DNA of 64,000 bases from Brevundimonas sp. (GCF_019636155.1 NZ_JAHBYB010000012.1:1-64000); one strand, 5' to 3'; shown: positions 17,327-26,216, numbered from the stretch's first letter. Translations and numbers: made by a program. Notes: generated from the sequence alone by a model not told the origin.

Positions 17327-19663
17327 TCAGGCGCCGGCCTGGTCCTCGGCCGGCGCCACGATGACGGTCGGCGGAGGCGGCGGCGTCTGGTCCTCGGGCT
17401 CGGCCGGACGGCGGGGGAACAGAGGGCGGCGTTCGGACGCCCGGCCGGCGCTGGGCAGGTCGATCCCCAGGCCCCGGATGGCGGGCCCCGCGCTCCACGG
17501 CGTCAGGGTGTAGGACCAGCCCGCGCCGGTGCGGAAGGCGGCGTTGATGTCGGCCGAGGCGCGATCGGCGCGATCGGCCATGTCCTCGTCGCTGCGGATG
17601 ATGTGCGGGGTGATCAGCAGCAGCAGTTCGGTGCGGGTTCCCGACACGCTGTTGGCCTGGAAGGCCGAGCCGATGACCGGAATATCCTTCAGGAAGGGCA
17701 CGCCGCTGTTGGTCTTGGTGTAGTCGTTGGCGATCAGCCCGCCCAGCACCCCGGTCCAGCCGTTGGCGATCTGGATGCGGGTGGTCAGGCTGCGGTTCAG
17801 GATGGTCGGGCTGCCGATGCTGGTGCCCGCCGGCGGCTCGCCGGCCGAGGAGATTTCCTGGCTGATCGCCAGGTCCACCCGGTCGCCATAGACGATGGGC
17901 GTCACCTCGGTGATCACGCCGGTCTGGCGGTATTGCACGCTCTGCAGCACGTCCGTGCCATTGCCGCCGGAAGAGAAGTCCGTGGCCCGCTGAGAGGTGA
18001 TGATCGGCACGTCGGTGCCGACCTGGAACCGCACGGTCTCGCCGCTGCGCGCCACCATCTGCGGCCGCTGCAGCACATTGATGCGGTTGTTCGAGGCGTT
18101 GGCGTTGATCGCCGCGCGCAGGTCGGGCCCGATGAAGGTGAAGGTGGCGCCCGCGCCGCCGATCTCGATCCCCTCGGTTGTGCCGGTCAGGATGCCGTCG
18201 CCGTGCGCTTCGGTCCCGAACAGGTTGACCCCCAGGGACGTCTTGTCGGTCAGGGTGACCTCGGCGATCATCACCTCGACCACCACCTGGGGCGCCGGCG
18301 TGTCCAGGGTGGTCAGCAGCGACCGCAGCTGGGCGTAGTCGCTGGCCGTGCCGGTGAACAGGATGCGGTTGCCGACCGGATCGGTCAGGACCCGGCCGTT
18401 CATGAACTGGCCGTCGCCGCCCGAGGCGACATTGCCCGTGCCGTTCTGACGCCGGGCGGCGCCCTCGGCGTTGGCGGCCGCAGGCGGGGTTCCGGGCACC
18501 CCGACCGGCGTCTGACGGGTCTCGGTGGCCGAACCCTGGCCGATGGCCAGCCGCCCCAGGGAGGCCGCGTCGGTGTTGCGCACCTGATAGACGAAGGTCG
18601 AGGTGCGGTCCCCCAGGGTGGCCGGCCGGTCCAGGGCCGCGACCCAGTATTCGGCCCGCGCCGCCAGTTCCGGATCCCGGGCGAAGATCAGCACCTGGTT
18701 GGACGCCGGATAGGCCAGGATGACGATGGAGCGCCCCGCGGCGGCGATGCGCGACACCACATAGCCTTCGACCGTCAGGGCCTGTTCCACCGCCTGGGCC
18801 AGGGCGTCGGCGGCCATGAAGGCCGGCTCGACCCGCAGCACATTGGATCCGGCGAAGCGCGGCTGGTCCAGTTCGCGGATCATCGACACCACCCGGGCGA
18901 CGTCGCGTCCGGGCCCCGAGATGATCATGCTGTTGGTCAGGGGGTCGACCGTGATCCGCGCCTGGCTGGCGCCGGGGAACAGGTCGTTCAGCAGCGCCTG
19001 CATCGAGCTGACTTCAATGGTCTGGACGTTGAAGACCTGAACCACCCGGCCGGTGGTGTTGGGAGCGACGCGCCCCCGCACCACCTGGGCCCCGCCCGGA
19101 GAGGCCGAGGTCCCGGCGTCGCCGATCGTGACCACCCCGTTGTCGATGAAGACCTCGATCCCATACTGCTTCAGCGCCAGCTGGACCATGCGGAACAGGG
19201 CGCGCTTGGACACGGTCCCGCCGGTGCCGCCGGCGATGGTCTCGGTCCGCTGGGCCACGTCCGGCGTCATGTTGTAGGGCGTGCCCAGGACGGCAAAGGC
19301 CGTGGCCACGAATTGCGGGATCGACTGGGGCGCCAGGGCCGCATCGACCTGTTCGTCCGGCAGCAGGGCCGCGATCTGGGCCTCGGTCGCCGGCTGGCGC
19401 GTGGTCTGGGGCGGCGGGGCGCCGCCGGGCAGGGTCATGACCTCGGTTGGCCGACGCTGGCCCCCGACCTGGCCGCCGATCGGCGTCAGGTCGTCCTGGC
19501 CCGCGCCCAGGGTCGTGTCGCCGCCGTTCGGCCGCGCGGTGGCCGTGTCCAGATAGGGAAAGGCGGCGCAGCCGGCGGCCGCCAGCAGGGGCGCCAGGGC
19601 CGCAAAGCGCTGTGCGGCGCGAACGACGCGGCCGGTTCGGCGACGGAGGGTCGTCTTGATCAT
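17327..19663 (-). CDS. gspD: Type II secretion outer-membrane secretin GspD
   Basis: A 778-residue secretin that forms the outer-membrane channel. The N-terminus has a signal with a possible lipobox (LLAAAGCAAF). N0-N3 ring domains follow; MQALLNDLFPGASQARITVD and DQPRFAGSNVLRVEPAFMAA mark repeats. The secretin core is clear: VEVMIAEVTLTDKTSLGVNL, VPIITSQRA, and GVLGGLIANDYTKTNSGVPF followed by LKDIPVIGSAF. After the core, residues from about 715 are proline-rich. The ATG at 19663 has GGGGAGAG upstream. It is last in the unit gspM-gspC-gspD. Residues 395-420 form an Asn/Gly-rich loop often variable in GspD. Confidence 0.95.
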   Translation of the reverse strand: MIKTTLRRRTGRVVRAAQRFAALAPLLAAAGCAAFPYLDTATARPNGGDTTLGAGQDDLTPIGGQVGGQRRPTEVMTLPGGAPPPQTTRQPATEAQIAALLPDEQVDAALAPQSIPQFVATAFAVLGTPYNMTPDVAQRTETIAGGTGGTVSKRALFRMVQLALKQYGIEVFIDNGVVTIGDAGTSASPGGAQVVRGRVAPNTTGRVVQVFNVQTIEVSSMQALLNDLFPGASQARITVDPLTNSMIISGPGRDVARVVSMIRELDQPRFAGSNVLRVEPAFMAADALAQAVEQALTVEGYVVSRIAAAGRSIVILAYPASNQVLIFARDPELAARAEYWVAALDRPATLGDRTSTFVYQVRNTDAASLGRLAIGQGSATETRQTPVGVPGTPPAAANAEGAARRQNGTGNVASGGDGQFMNGRVLTDPVGNRILFTGTASDYAQLRSLLTTLDTPAPQVVVEVMIAEVTLTDKTSLGVNLFGTEAHGDGILTGTTEGIEIGGAGATFTFIGPDLRAAINANASNNRINVLQRPQMVARSGETVRFQVGTDVPIITSQRATDFSSGGNGTDVLQSVQYRQTGVITEVTPIVYGDRVDLAISQEISSAGEPPAGTSIGSPTILNRSLTTRIQIANGWTGVLGGLIANDYTKTNSGVPFLKDIPVIGSAFQANSVSGTRTELLLLITPHIIRSDEDMADRADRASADINAAFRTGAGWSYTLTPWSAGPAIRGLGIDLPSAGRASERRPLFPRRPAEPEDQTPPPPPTVIVAPAEDQAGA

Positions 19664-19679
19664 GCGGCTCTCCCCGAAA

Positions 19680-20156
19680 TCATCCGTACAGACGCACCAC
19701 GCGGACATCCTTGCCCTTTCGCAGTGTGACGGCGGTCTCTGAAATTTCACTTAGCTTCCAGCCGTCGCCGAAGCTGTCGCCCACAGCCATGCGGGCGATT
19801 TGCGGCGAGGGCGAGGCGGACTGACGCACCAGGGCCCGCAAGGTCCCGGTGTCCGCGTCCTGTTCGACACCCGCCAGCAGGCTCTTGAACACCACAGCGA
19901 CATCCGGCGGCGGCGGGGGAGGGGGCGGCGTCGGGCGAGGGGGCGGCGCAGGAGGAGGCGGCGGCTTCGGATCGGATCTCAGGGTCCGCAGGAAGCGCGT
20001 GGCCGCCGCCGCCGTCTCGCCGGGGCGCAGCATTTCGGCCCTTTGGCCGCCGCCGCCGCGCGTGACGGCCGGCGGCTCGGGCGGCAGGCCGGGGAAGACC
20101 AGGCCCAGCAGGAAGGCCAGGACGGGAACCACGGCGACAAAGGGCAGCCAGCGCAT
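19680..20156 (-). CDS. gspC: Type II secretion protein GspC (short, no PDZ domain)
   Basis: A 158-residue protein with one N-terminal membrane segment (WLPFVAVVPVLAFLLGLVF), a proline-rich linker (about residues 62-86) and a small C-terminal homology-region domain (ALVRQSASPSPQIARMAVGD, ending VRVVRLYG). This order is that of GspC, which links the inner-membrane platform to the secretin. It lacks the PDZ or coiled-coil tail of long GspC proteins, so substrate contacts may differ. Its ATG at 20156 overlaps the gspM stop by one base (TGATG). Confidence 0.8.
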   Translation of the reverse strand: MRWLPFVAVVPVLAFLLGLVFPGLPPEPPAVTRGGGGQRAEMLRPGETAAAATRFLRTLRSDPKPPPPPAPPPRPTPPPPPPPPDVAVVFKSLLAGVEQDADTGTLRALVRQSASPSPQIARMAVGDSFGDGWKLSEISETAVTLRKGKDVRVVRLYG

Positions 20157-20830
20157 CAGGCGCCCCCTTCCGTCTCGGCCGTCAGCCGGACCGGCGCCGC
20201 CACCCCGATCCGCACCCGGCCCAGGGGGCGGGAGGCCATCATCTGAGCCAAAACTTCGGGCGGAAGCCCGGCGTCATTGCTGGGCTGGGGCGTCATCTCA
20301 TACTGGAAACCGGTGATGCGGAAGCCTTCGGGCCAGGCGGCCAGGGCGTCCAGGAAGGCGAAGGTCGGGGTCCAGCGCAGATTGGCCTGAACCTCGCCAC
20401 GCACCCAGCGGGTCGCGCCGATGGTCTCCAGCTCGGGCTGGGTGGTGATCTGGGCGCCGCCCAGTTCGGCCGCCGTCACCGCCTCGAACAGCCGTCGTTC
20501 CAGCAGCACCTGGGCCGTGGCCGGATTGGTCGCCTCTATGCCCCAGCCGCGCATGTCCTCGAACACCGCCCGGTCCACCGGATCGGCCACCGCCCGCCGC
20601 GCCGCGTTCAGCGCCAGCCGCGCCGAGGCCCGTTCGGTCACCGCGTCGATATAGCGTTCGGACGCCTGGGCGCGCCGGTCCATGGCCAGGACCGGCCCAT
20701 ACAGCAGCACCCCCAGCGCCAGCCCAGCCAGCAGCAGGCGCTCGCGCGGCGTGGTCCGCTGGAAACGGACGACCAGGGCGCGGCCACGGGCGGCCCACGC
20801 CGATCTCAACCCGGCCAGTTGCGCTTTCAA
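20156..20830 (-). CDS. gspM: Type II secretion protein GspM
   Basis: A 224-residue bitopic inner-membrane protein. A basic cytoplasmic tail precedes one membrane helix (ERLLLAGLALGVLLYGPVLA), then a helical stretch and a ferredoxin-like periplasmic domain (residues about 100-220). The TPRERLLL motif just before the helix is typical of GspM. GspM binds GspL in the platform. It is first in the minus-strand unit gspM-gspC-gspD, divergent from gspG across a 114-base gap that should hold both promoters. Sequence identity within GspM is low, so the name rests on layout and context. Confidence 0.75.
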   Translation of the reverse strand: MKAQLAGLRSAWAARGRALVVRFQRTTPRERLLLAGLALGVLLYGPVLAMDRRAQASERYIDAVTERASARLALNAARRAVADPVDRAVFEDMRGWGIEATNPATAQVLLERRLFEAVTAAELGGAQITTQPELETIGATRWVRGEVQANLRWTPTFAFLDALAAWPEGFRITGFQYEMTPQPSNDAGLPPEVLAQMMASRPLGRVRIGVAAPVRLTAETEGGA

Positions 20831-20944
20831 TTCCGCTCCATGCGCCGCACGCCCCCGCGCGTCGTCTGTTTTTTCTTTCGACCGCCCACCGCCGGTGAGC
20901 TATAGCAGTCGCCAGCCGTTCGTAACAGATTATCAAGGCAGACC

Positions 20945-21427
20945 TTGACGTTCCGTCTCCAAAACCGTCGCCCGGCCGTGGCCCAACGCCGCCTTCGCCA
21001 GGGCTTCAGCCTGCTGGAAATCCTGGTCGTCCTGGCCATCATCGCCCTGATCGCGGCGGTGGTCGGCCCCCGTCTGTTCGCCCAGTTGGACCGATCCAAG
21101 ACGACGGCCGCCCGCATCCAGGCCAAGGCGCTGAAATCGGCCCTGGAGACGATGCGGATCGATATCGGCCGCCTGCCGACCCAGCAGGAAGGCCTGAACT
21201 TGCTGCTTCAGGGCGATCCGACCGCCGTGCCCGGCTGGCAGGGGCCTTATATGGACGCCCTGCCGTCCGATCCCTGGGGCCGTCCCTATGTCTATGTCGC
21301 CCCGGCCGAGACCTCGGGCGCCGCCGTGTCCGGCGGGGGCAATGCGACGGTGCTCAGCTATGGCGCCGACGGTCAGGAAGGCGGCACGGGCGTCAATGCC
21401 GATGTCAGCTCGGAACAGCAGCGCTAA
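20945..21427 (+). CDS. gspG: Major pseudopilin GspG
   Basis: A 160-residue major pseudopilin. The cleavage site QG/FSLLEILVVLAIIALIAAVV has Phe +1 and Glu +5. The C-terminal signature GWQGPYMDALPSDPWGRPYVY and the calcium-site region (VLSYGADGQEGGTGVNAD) are diagnostic of GspG. The start is uncertain: TTG 20945 has AAGG upstream and gives a 20-residue leader; GTG 20978 would give a more usual 9-residue leader but lacks a ribosome binding site. It pairs with gspH. Confidence 0.93.
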   Translation: MTFRLQNRRPAVAQRRLRQGFSLLEILVVLAIIALIAAVVGPRLFAQLDRSKTTAARIQAKALKSALETMRIDIGRLPTQQEGLNLLLQGDPTAVPGWQGPYMDALPSDPWGRPYVYVAPAETSGAAVSGGGNATVLSYGADGQEGGTGVNADVSSEQQR

Positions 21428-21884
21428 CCGCCTGCGGCCGCCGTCCGCATCGGATCGCCGTCCCGGCTTTTCGCTGATGGAGATACTGATCGTCCTGGCC
21501 ATCTTCGCCCTGGCCACGGCGATCATCATGCCGTCCACCGCCCGCATGCTGGACCAGGCGACGGCCCATGCGGTCTTCTTCGAGTTTCAGCGCCAGGTGT
21601 CCGACCTGCGGCGCGAGGCCAACCGCACCGGCCAGCCCCTGCGCCTGATCGACCCCGCCGCCGAACCCGGCCCCGACGACCGGGTGGCGATCCTGCGCGA
21701 GCCCTGGCGCTACACCCTGGCGCCGCCGCTGGAGATCGCGGCCGGCGGGGCCTGTTCCTCGACGACCGCCAATCTGCTGACCGGGGATCAGGTGGTCATG
21801 ACCCTCAAGACCCAGGACGGCGACTGCCGCTTCATGCGTCAGGCGACAACGGCGGCGCCGCCTCCCGCACCTGCATCTCGATGA
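21402..21884 (+). CDS. gspH: Minor pseudopilin GspH
   Basis: A 160-residue pseudopilin with a G/F site (RRPG, then FSLMEILIVLAIFALATAII) and Glu at +5. Length and position right after gspG fit GspH. The chosen ATG 21402 (ATG 21396 is an alternative) gives a 22-residue leader and overlaps the gspG end by 26 bases, implying coupling. The C-terminal region has two cysteines (GGACSS and GDCRFM) that may form a disulfide. Its 3' end overlaps the convergent gspL gene by 53 bases. Confidence 0.8.
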   Translation: MSARNSSANRLRPPSASDRRPGFSLMEILIVLAIFALATAIIMPSTARMLDQATAHAVFFEFQRQVSDLRREANRTGQPLRLIDPAAEPGPDDRVAILREPWRYTLAPPLEIAAGGACSSTTANLLTGDQVVMTLKTQDGDCRFMRQATTAAPPPAPASR

Positions 21885-22905
21885 CCAGGGTCTTGGCCCC
21901 CGCGTCGGTGCGTGGCTGGACATCCCGGAAATAGCCCGAGGTCTCGAACTCGGCCACCAGGTCGCCGACGATCTTCACCGCCTCATAGGGCAGGGTCACG
22001 GTCACCTTGTCCTCGGCCGATTCCAGCGACTGGGGCGTCAGATCGTGCATGGCGACGATGCCGATGGCCGCCCCGGCGGCGCTCAGCGGATTGGTCCGCC
22101 CCTCGATCTCCCGATAGGAGGCCAGCATCCGCCGTTCACCTTCCAGAGCCATGGTGTCGGCCTGGCGCGGCGTGGCGGCCTGGATCTCGGCGGTCTCGGC
22201 CTCGATCTTGCGCGCCGCCTCCTGGGTCTGGATCGTCTGGCCCAGAACCAGGGCGAACAGGCTGGTCGAAGCCAGGGCCAGGGCCCCCAGGCCCAGGCCG
22301 ATCGCCTGCTCCCGGGTGATCTCCGTGCGGGCCAGGGAGAAGGCCTCGCCCGCCGTGTCCACCGGCAGGGTCTCGGCCGGCGGCGGCGTCTCTGGCGCGT
22401 CGATGCGGGCGTCGCGCTGGGTCCGGGCGAAGGCGGTCCAGGCCGCCTCGTCATAGCGGGTCGGCCGCCAGGCCGAGGCCCTCAGGGCGCCGTCGCGCCA
22501 GTGCTGGGCCTCATAGCCGCGCGCCAGCTTGACGATCCGCCAGTCGCGGCCCGCCGGCTGGGCCAGGGTCTCGGGCCTCAGGGCGACGTCGCCGCGCCCG
22601 GCGATCATCGGGGCGACACGGGCCAAATCCCACCACCAGACACCGAAATCCTCGCCCGATTTCACCAGGGCCGCCCCGCCGGCGATATAGGGCGAGGCCG
22701 TGCGCGCATGCAGCCGCGCCGCCTGCCTCCGCCGGTTGCGCGGCAGGTTGGCCGTCTCGAACAGGGCGAAGGCGCACATCTCGCGCGCCAGCAGCATCAC
22801 CGGCTTGCGGAACAGACGGCCCAGCAGGGCGCCCGTGTGCACGGCCTCGACCGCGCCGTCGGCGCTCAGCCGGTCAATCCGGGGCGTAAGGAAGTCGAGT
22901 CGCAT
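21832..22905 (-). CDS. gspL: Type II secretion protein GspL
   Basis: A 357-residue protein with an actin-like cytoplasmic region (about residues 1-205), one membrane helix (LGLGALALASTSLFALVLGQ) and a small periplasmic domain with coiled-coil start (EAARKIEAETAEIQAATPRQ). GspL recruits GspE to the membrane and pairs with GspM. Starting at ATG 22905, it overlaps the gspK end by 32 bases. It is shorter than classical GspL (about 400 residues), mostly in the cytoplasmic part. The call rests on layout and on being last in gspJ-gspK-gspL. Confidence 0.8.
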   Translation of the reverse strand: MRLDFLTPRIDRLSADGAVEAVHTGALLGRLFRKPVMLLAREMCAFALFETANLPRNRRRQAARLHARTASPYIAGGAALVKSGEDFGVWWWDLARVAPMIAGRGDVALRPETLAQPAGRDWRIVKLARGYEAQHWRDGALRASAWRPTRYDEAAWTAFARTQRDARIDAPETPPPAETLPVDTAGEAFSLARTEITREQAIGLGLGALALASTSLFALVLGQTIQTQEAARKIEAETAEIQAATPRQADTMALEGERRMLASYREIEGRTNPLSAAGAAIGIVAMHDLTPQSLESAEDKVTVTLPYEAVKIVGDLVAEFETSGYFRDVQPRTDAGAKTLVIEMQVREAAPPLSPDA

Positions 22906-23923
22906 TCGTCGTGTCCGCCGCGGCCCGCCTGGGCGCCTCCAACAGTTCCGTCTGCTTGATCCACAAGGGCTGCGCAAGGGCGCCCGGCGTCAGGACGATC
23001 ATGCCGCGATAGGTCCAGGCCGAGCGGCCGTCGCGGATTTCATACACGATCCGGCCGCCCGGATAGGTATAGGTTCGCTCCAGCGCCTCGGGATAGGTCG
23101 ATCCCACGGCCTGCAGAAATTCCTCCAGCGACAGGAAGGGCGTGGTCTCGCGCCGCCGGATGGCGCTCTCGGCCTGGGCCGCGCTGATGCCGAACATCAG
23201 CTGCAGGGCCGCTGATGGCGCCGTGTTGACGTTGATGGCGACCATCGACGGTTCGTCGATCAGCATGGGCCGCACCTCGGCCCATCGCCGGGCGTCCACC
23301 GCCTGGCGCACCCCCAGTATGGACAGCCATTCCGCCGGTCTCAGCAGAGGACGGTTGGCGGGCCCCCCCGCCGCACCGTATTCGCCGCGCTCGGCTCCGT
23401 TCACCCCGCGCAGATCGTCCGGATCGGTGTAGTCCAGATAGCGCGCCAACACGGACTGGGCCTGGGTGGCCGAAAGGCCCGCGCGCTGGGCGACCCGGGC
23501 GTGAACCTCGGCCGGCGTCCGCGCCAGGTTCACCAGCCCCGCCGCATCCTGCAGCGATACCAGAAGCGGCCCGTCCAGATCCATCAGATAGGGCCGTCCA
23601 TCCAGCCAGATGTCAGCTTCCGGCAGGCCCGAGGCCGTCGGCGCGCTCATGGCCGGGGCCACGATGTCGTCGACGTTTCTCGCCGCCCCCACCATCAGCG
23701 ACCGCGGGCGGAACGGCTCGGTCGCCAGCAGATAGGCCAGGTCCGTTTCGGCCGTCAGGGCGCGCTGCAGGAACCGCACCCGGTTCCGCGCCGAGGCCGC
23801 CTCGGCCTGCAGGCTGGCCAGGGCGGTGATGGCCGCCAGGAAGATGATCATCACCACCCCGGTCACCGTCAGCACGGCGGGCAGGGCGAAGCCTGTTCGG
23901 ACACGGGGATTACAGAAGGCCAT
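22874..23923 (-). CDS. gspK: Minor pseudopilin GspK
   Basis: A 349-residue pseudopilin. The hydrophobic stretch TGFALPAVLTVTGVVMIIFL lacks Glu at +5, a known feature of GspK, the tip subunit. Large size and helix-hairpin-helix-like segments (QAQSVLARYLDYTDPDDLRG; INVNTAPSAALQLMFGISAA) are GspK signatures. The start ATG 23923 overlaps the gspJ end by 14 bases. It should cap the pseudopilus with GspI and GspJ. Confidence 0.9.
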   Translation of the reverse strand: MAFCNPRVRTGFALPAVLTVTGVVMIIFLAAITALASLQAEAASARNRVRFLQRALTAETDLAYLLATEPFRPRSLMVGAARNVDDIVAPAMSAPTASGLPEADIWLDGRPYLMDLDGPLLVSLQDAAGLVNLARTPAEVHARVAQRAGLSATQAQSVLARYLDYTDPDDLRGVNGAERGEYGAAGGPANRPLLRPAEWLSILGVRQAVDARRWAEVRPMLIDEPSMVAINVNTAPSAALQLMFGISAAQAESAIRRRETTPFLSLEEFLQAVGSTYPEALERTYTYPGGRIVYEIRDGRSAWTYRGMIVLTPGALAQPLWIKQTELLEAPRRAAADTTNATRLPYAPD

Positions 23924-24533
23924 CGTCGCCCGCCCTGATCCACGCATCCGGCTGGCCGGACGACGCCATCTCTATGACATCCACGCCCGGCGCGGCCACC
24001 CGCACCCACAGATTGACGGCCTGGGGCGGCCCCTCGCCACGCGCCGTGGGGGTGTTGCTGTAGGCCGGCGTCCAGGTCGCGCCGTCGGTCGAATAGGAAA
24101 AGCCCGCCGGTCCCGCCGCCAGGGTCATCAGCCGCGACCGCGGCCGGTCGCCCGCCTGGCAGGTCAGGGTCCGCTCGCCCCCGCTGTTGACGATCTCCAG
24201 CACCAGCCGCCCGGACCAGCCTTCGGGCGCGCACTGGGTCGCCCGCTCCATCACCACCTCGGCCTCCAGCCGCGCCGCCTGCCCGTCCATGGGCCGGTCC
24301 ACATCCCTCAGAAAGGTGGTTGGGGGTCTCAGGGCGATGCTGCGCACCGTGGCGCGGATGTCGCCCAGGGCGATGTCCTGATCGGCCGCCGCCATCGCGC
24401 CCCGCCCCAGTCGGAAACCCGTGTCCCCGGCGCGCGTGCCGATCGAGAAGATGACGGCCAGGGCCAGGCCGCCGACCGCCAGGACGACCAGGGCTTCGAT
24501 CAGCGAGAATCCGGCGCGGCGCGCGAAAATCAT
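23910..24533 (-). CDS. gspJ: Minor pseudopilin GspJ
   Basis: A 207-residue pseudopilin with leader MIFARRAG and mature start FSLIEALVVLAVGGLALAVI (Glu +5). Length and the downstream gspK fit GspJ. The body carries family-like strands (SGRLVLEIVNSGGERTLTCQ; GPAGFSYSTDG). It is first in gspJ-gspK-gspL and divergent from the wall hydrolase gene at 24653 across 119 bases. Confidence 0.85.
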   Translation of the reverse strand: MIFARRAGFSLIEALVVLAVGGLALAVIFSIGTRAGDTGFRLGRGAMAAADQDIALGDIRATVRSIALRPPTTFLRDVDRPMDGQAARLEAEVVMERATQCAPEGWSGRLVLEIVNSGGERTLTCQAGDRPRSRLMTLAAGPAGFSYSTDGATWTPAYSNTPTARGEGPPQAVNLWVRVAAPGVDVIEMASSGQPDAWIRAGDDGLL

Positions 24534-24652
24534 GCCTTGTTCTAGACCCGAGTGGATGGCCGCACAAAGGCGGAGCGGGCCGTTCCGACGGCCATGCTTG
24601 GCGCGAAGGCTCCGCGCTGGTATTTCAGGGATTTGGTTTCAAAGGTCGGGTC

Positions 24653-25636
24653 TTGGGCGTTTCGGTTCGAACACTGTCGGTCGCGGGCGTGATCTGCCTG
24701 CTGGGGGGCGCGGGCCTGGCCACCGCCGCCCAGTCCGAGCGCGTGCGCCCTGCGCCGACGACGCCCGCGGCCGTCATCGCCGCGCCTCCGGTCTCCGACG
24801 CGGATCGCCGCGCCGAACTGAACGCCCGCCTGGCCCAGATGATCCGCGACGGCAAGGGCGGCCGCCTGGCCGATCCGGCCCGCCGCGCCCAGCCGGCCGC
24901 CCCGCCCCGCGCCGCTCCGGCCCGGCCCCGCGCGCGCCCGGCCGTCTCGGTCGCCCCGTCGCGCGAAGAGCCGCCCGGATCCATCGCCCCGCCGACGGCC
25001 GATCCCTTCGCCCGGCCCAGCGCCAACCGCGGCGGCCGCTATGTCGCCCCGCGCCTGGACTTGGCCACGGCGCCGCGCATCCCGGACAACGACATCGAGT
25101 GCCTGACCCAGGCCATCTATTACGAGGCCCGCAACGAGAGCGAGGCGGGCCAGGCGGCGGTGGCCGAGGTGGTGCTGAACCGCTCGCGCCATGGGGGCTA
25201 CCCCCGCTCGATCTGCGCCGTGGTCTATCAGCGCAACAGCAAGACCTGCCAGTTCACCTTCACCTGCGACGGTTCGATCGGGCGCGGCCAGGTCAACCTG
25301 ACCGCCTGGCGACGGGCCGAGCGCATCGCGCGCGAGGTCTATGACGGCCGCGCGACGGCCCAGCTGCCCAAGTCGGCGGTCAACTATCACGCCAACTACG
25401 TCCGCCCGTCCTGGGGCCAGAGGCTGGAACGGGTGCGCCAGATCGGGGCCCACATCTTCTACGGCTCGCCGCTCAGCGGGGCCAATCCCGGCGCGGGCGA
25501 GGGGGAGACCGCCGCCCCGCCGCGCCAGACAGGCCTGATCTTCGTCCGCAACGAGGCGCTGGAGCGGGCCTACGCCCTGGCCATGGGCCGGTCCGAAGCG
25601 CCCGCCGAGCCCGCTGCCGCCTCGGCCGGCGCCTGA
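24653..25636 (+). CDS. SleB-like cell wall hydrolase (Hydrolase_2 family)
   Basis: A 327-residue protein starting at TTG 24653 with a signal-like N-terminus (LSVAGVICLLGGAGLATA). A long Pro/Ala-rich linker spans residues about 28-140. The C-terminal catalytic domain is SleB/CwlJ type: CLTQAIYYEARNESEAGQAA with the conserved Glu, VVLNRSRHGGYPRSICAVVY and QFTFTCDG. The family cleaves peptidoglycan as a lytic transglycosylase or related enzyme in the periplasm. It lies between the T2SS genes and rfbC (10-base gap), so it may be co-transcribed with rfbC-rfbB. It could make room in the wall for the secretion machine (inference). Confidence 0.85.
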   Translation: MGVSVRTLSVAGVICLLGGAGLATAAQSERVRPAPTTPAAVIAAPPVSDADRRAELNARLAQMIRDGKGGRLADPARRAQPAAPPRAAPARPRARPAVSVAPSREEPPGSIAPPTADPFARPSANRGGRYVAPRLDLATAPRIPDNDIECLTQAIYYEARNESEAGQAAVAEVVLNRSRHGGYPRSICAVVYQRNSKTCQFTFTCDGSIGRGQVNLTAWRRAERIAREVYDGRATAQLPKSAVNYHANYVRPSWGQRLERVRQIGAHIFYGSPLSGANPGAGEGETAAPPRQTGLIFVRNEALERAYALAMGRSEAPAEPAAASAGA

Positions 25637-25646
25637 TCCGTCCGCC

Positions 25647-26216
25647 ATGGGCCTGGGCCTCACCCTGATCCGCGCCCGTCGCCATGCCGATGACCGGGGC
25701 TGGTTCCAGGAAACCTATTCGCCCGCGCGCCTGCGCGCCCTGGGGCTGGATCACGACTTCATCCAGGACAACGAATCCCTGTCCCGCCGCGCGGGCACGG
25801 TCCGCGGCCTGCATTTCCAGCGCCCGCCCCAGGCCCAGGCCAAGCTGGTGCGCTGTCTCGCCGGGGCGATCTTCGATGTGGCCGTCGATCTGAGGCGCGG
25901 CTCCCCCACCTTCGGCCGGGCCGTGTCGGCGACCCTGGAGGGGGCGTCGGGCGACCAGCTCTATGTCCCGGTCGGATTCGCCCACGGCTTCATGACCCTG
26001 ACCCCCGACGCCGTGGTCGCCTACAAGGTCTCGGCCCCCTATGCGCCGGACAGCGAGGGCGGCCTGGCCTGGGACGATCCGGCCCTGGCCCTGGACTGGC
26101 CCGAGGCGGGCGAATCCGTCCTTTCGGACCGGGATCGCCAATGGCCCCGCCTGTCCGGGATCGCGCCCCCCTTCGACTATGACGGCCGCCCCATGGCGCT
26201 GGAGATCGTGTCGTGA
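25647..26216 (+). CDS. rfbC: dTDP-4-dehydrorhamnose 3,5-epimerase
   Basis: A 189-residue cupin epimerase, third step of dTDP-rhamnose synthesis. Family motifs are present: DDRGWFQETYSPARL, FIQDNESLSRRAGTVRGLHF with the active-site His, KLVRCLAGAIFDVAVDLRRG, and VPVGFAHGFMTL. The tyrosine and aspartate region AYKVSAPYAPDSEGGLAWDD is also in place. It ends in a GTGA overlap with rfbB. Confidence 0.93.
   Translation: MGLGLTLIRARRHADDRGWFQETYSPARLRALGLDHDFIQDNESLSRRAGTVRGLHFQRPPQAQAKLVRCLAGAIFDVAVDLRRGSPTFGRAVSATLEGASGDQLYVPVGFAHGFMTLTPDAVVAYKVSAPYAPDSEGGLAWDDPALALDWPEAGESVLSDRDRQWPRLSGIAPPFDYDGRPMALEIVS

Noticed and set aside
17603-19729. A 708-codon plus-strand frame over gspD
   Set aside because: The secretin motifs on the minus strand are unambiguous, and the plus-strand product is a low-complexity shadow.
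22874-23923. GspK without Glu at +5 as a defective pseudopilin
   Set aside because: Absence of this Glu is normal in GspK, so it is not a sign of decay.
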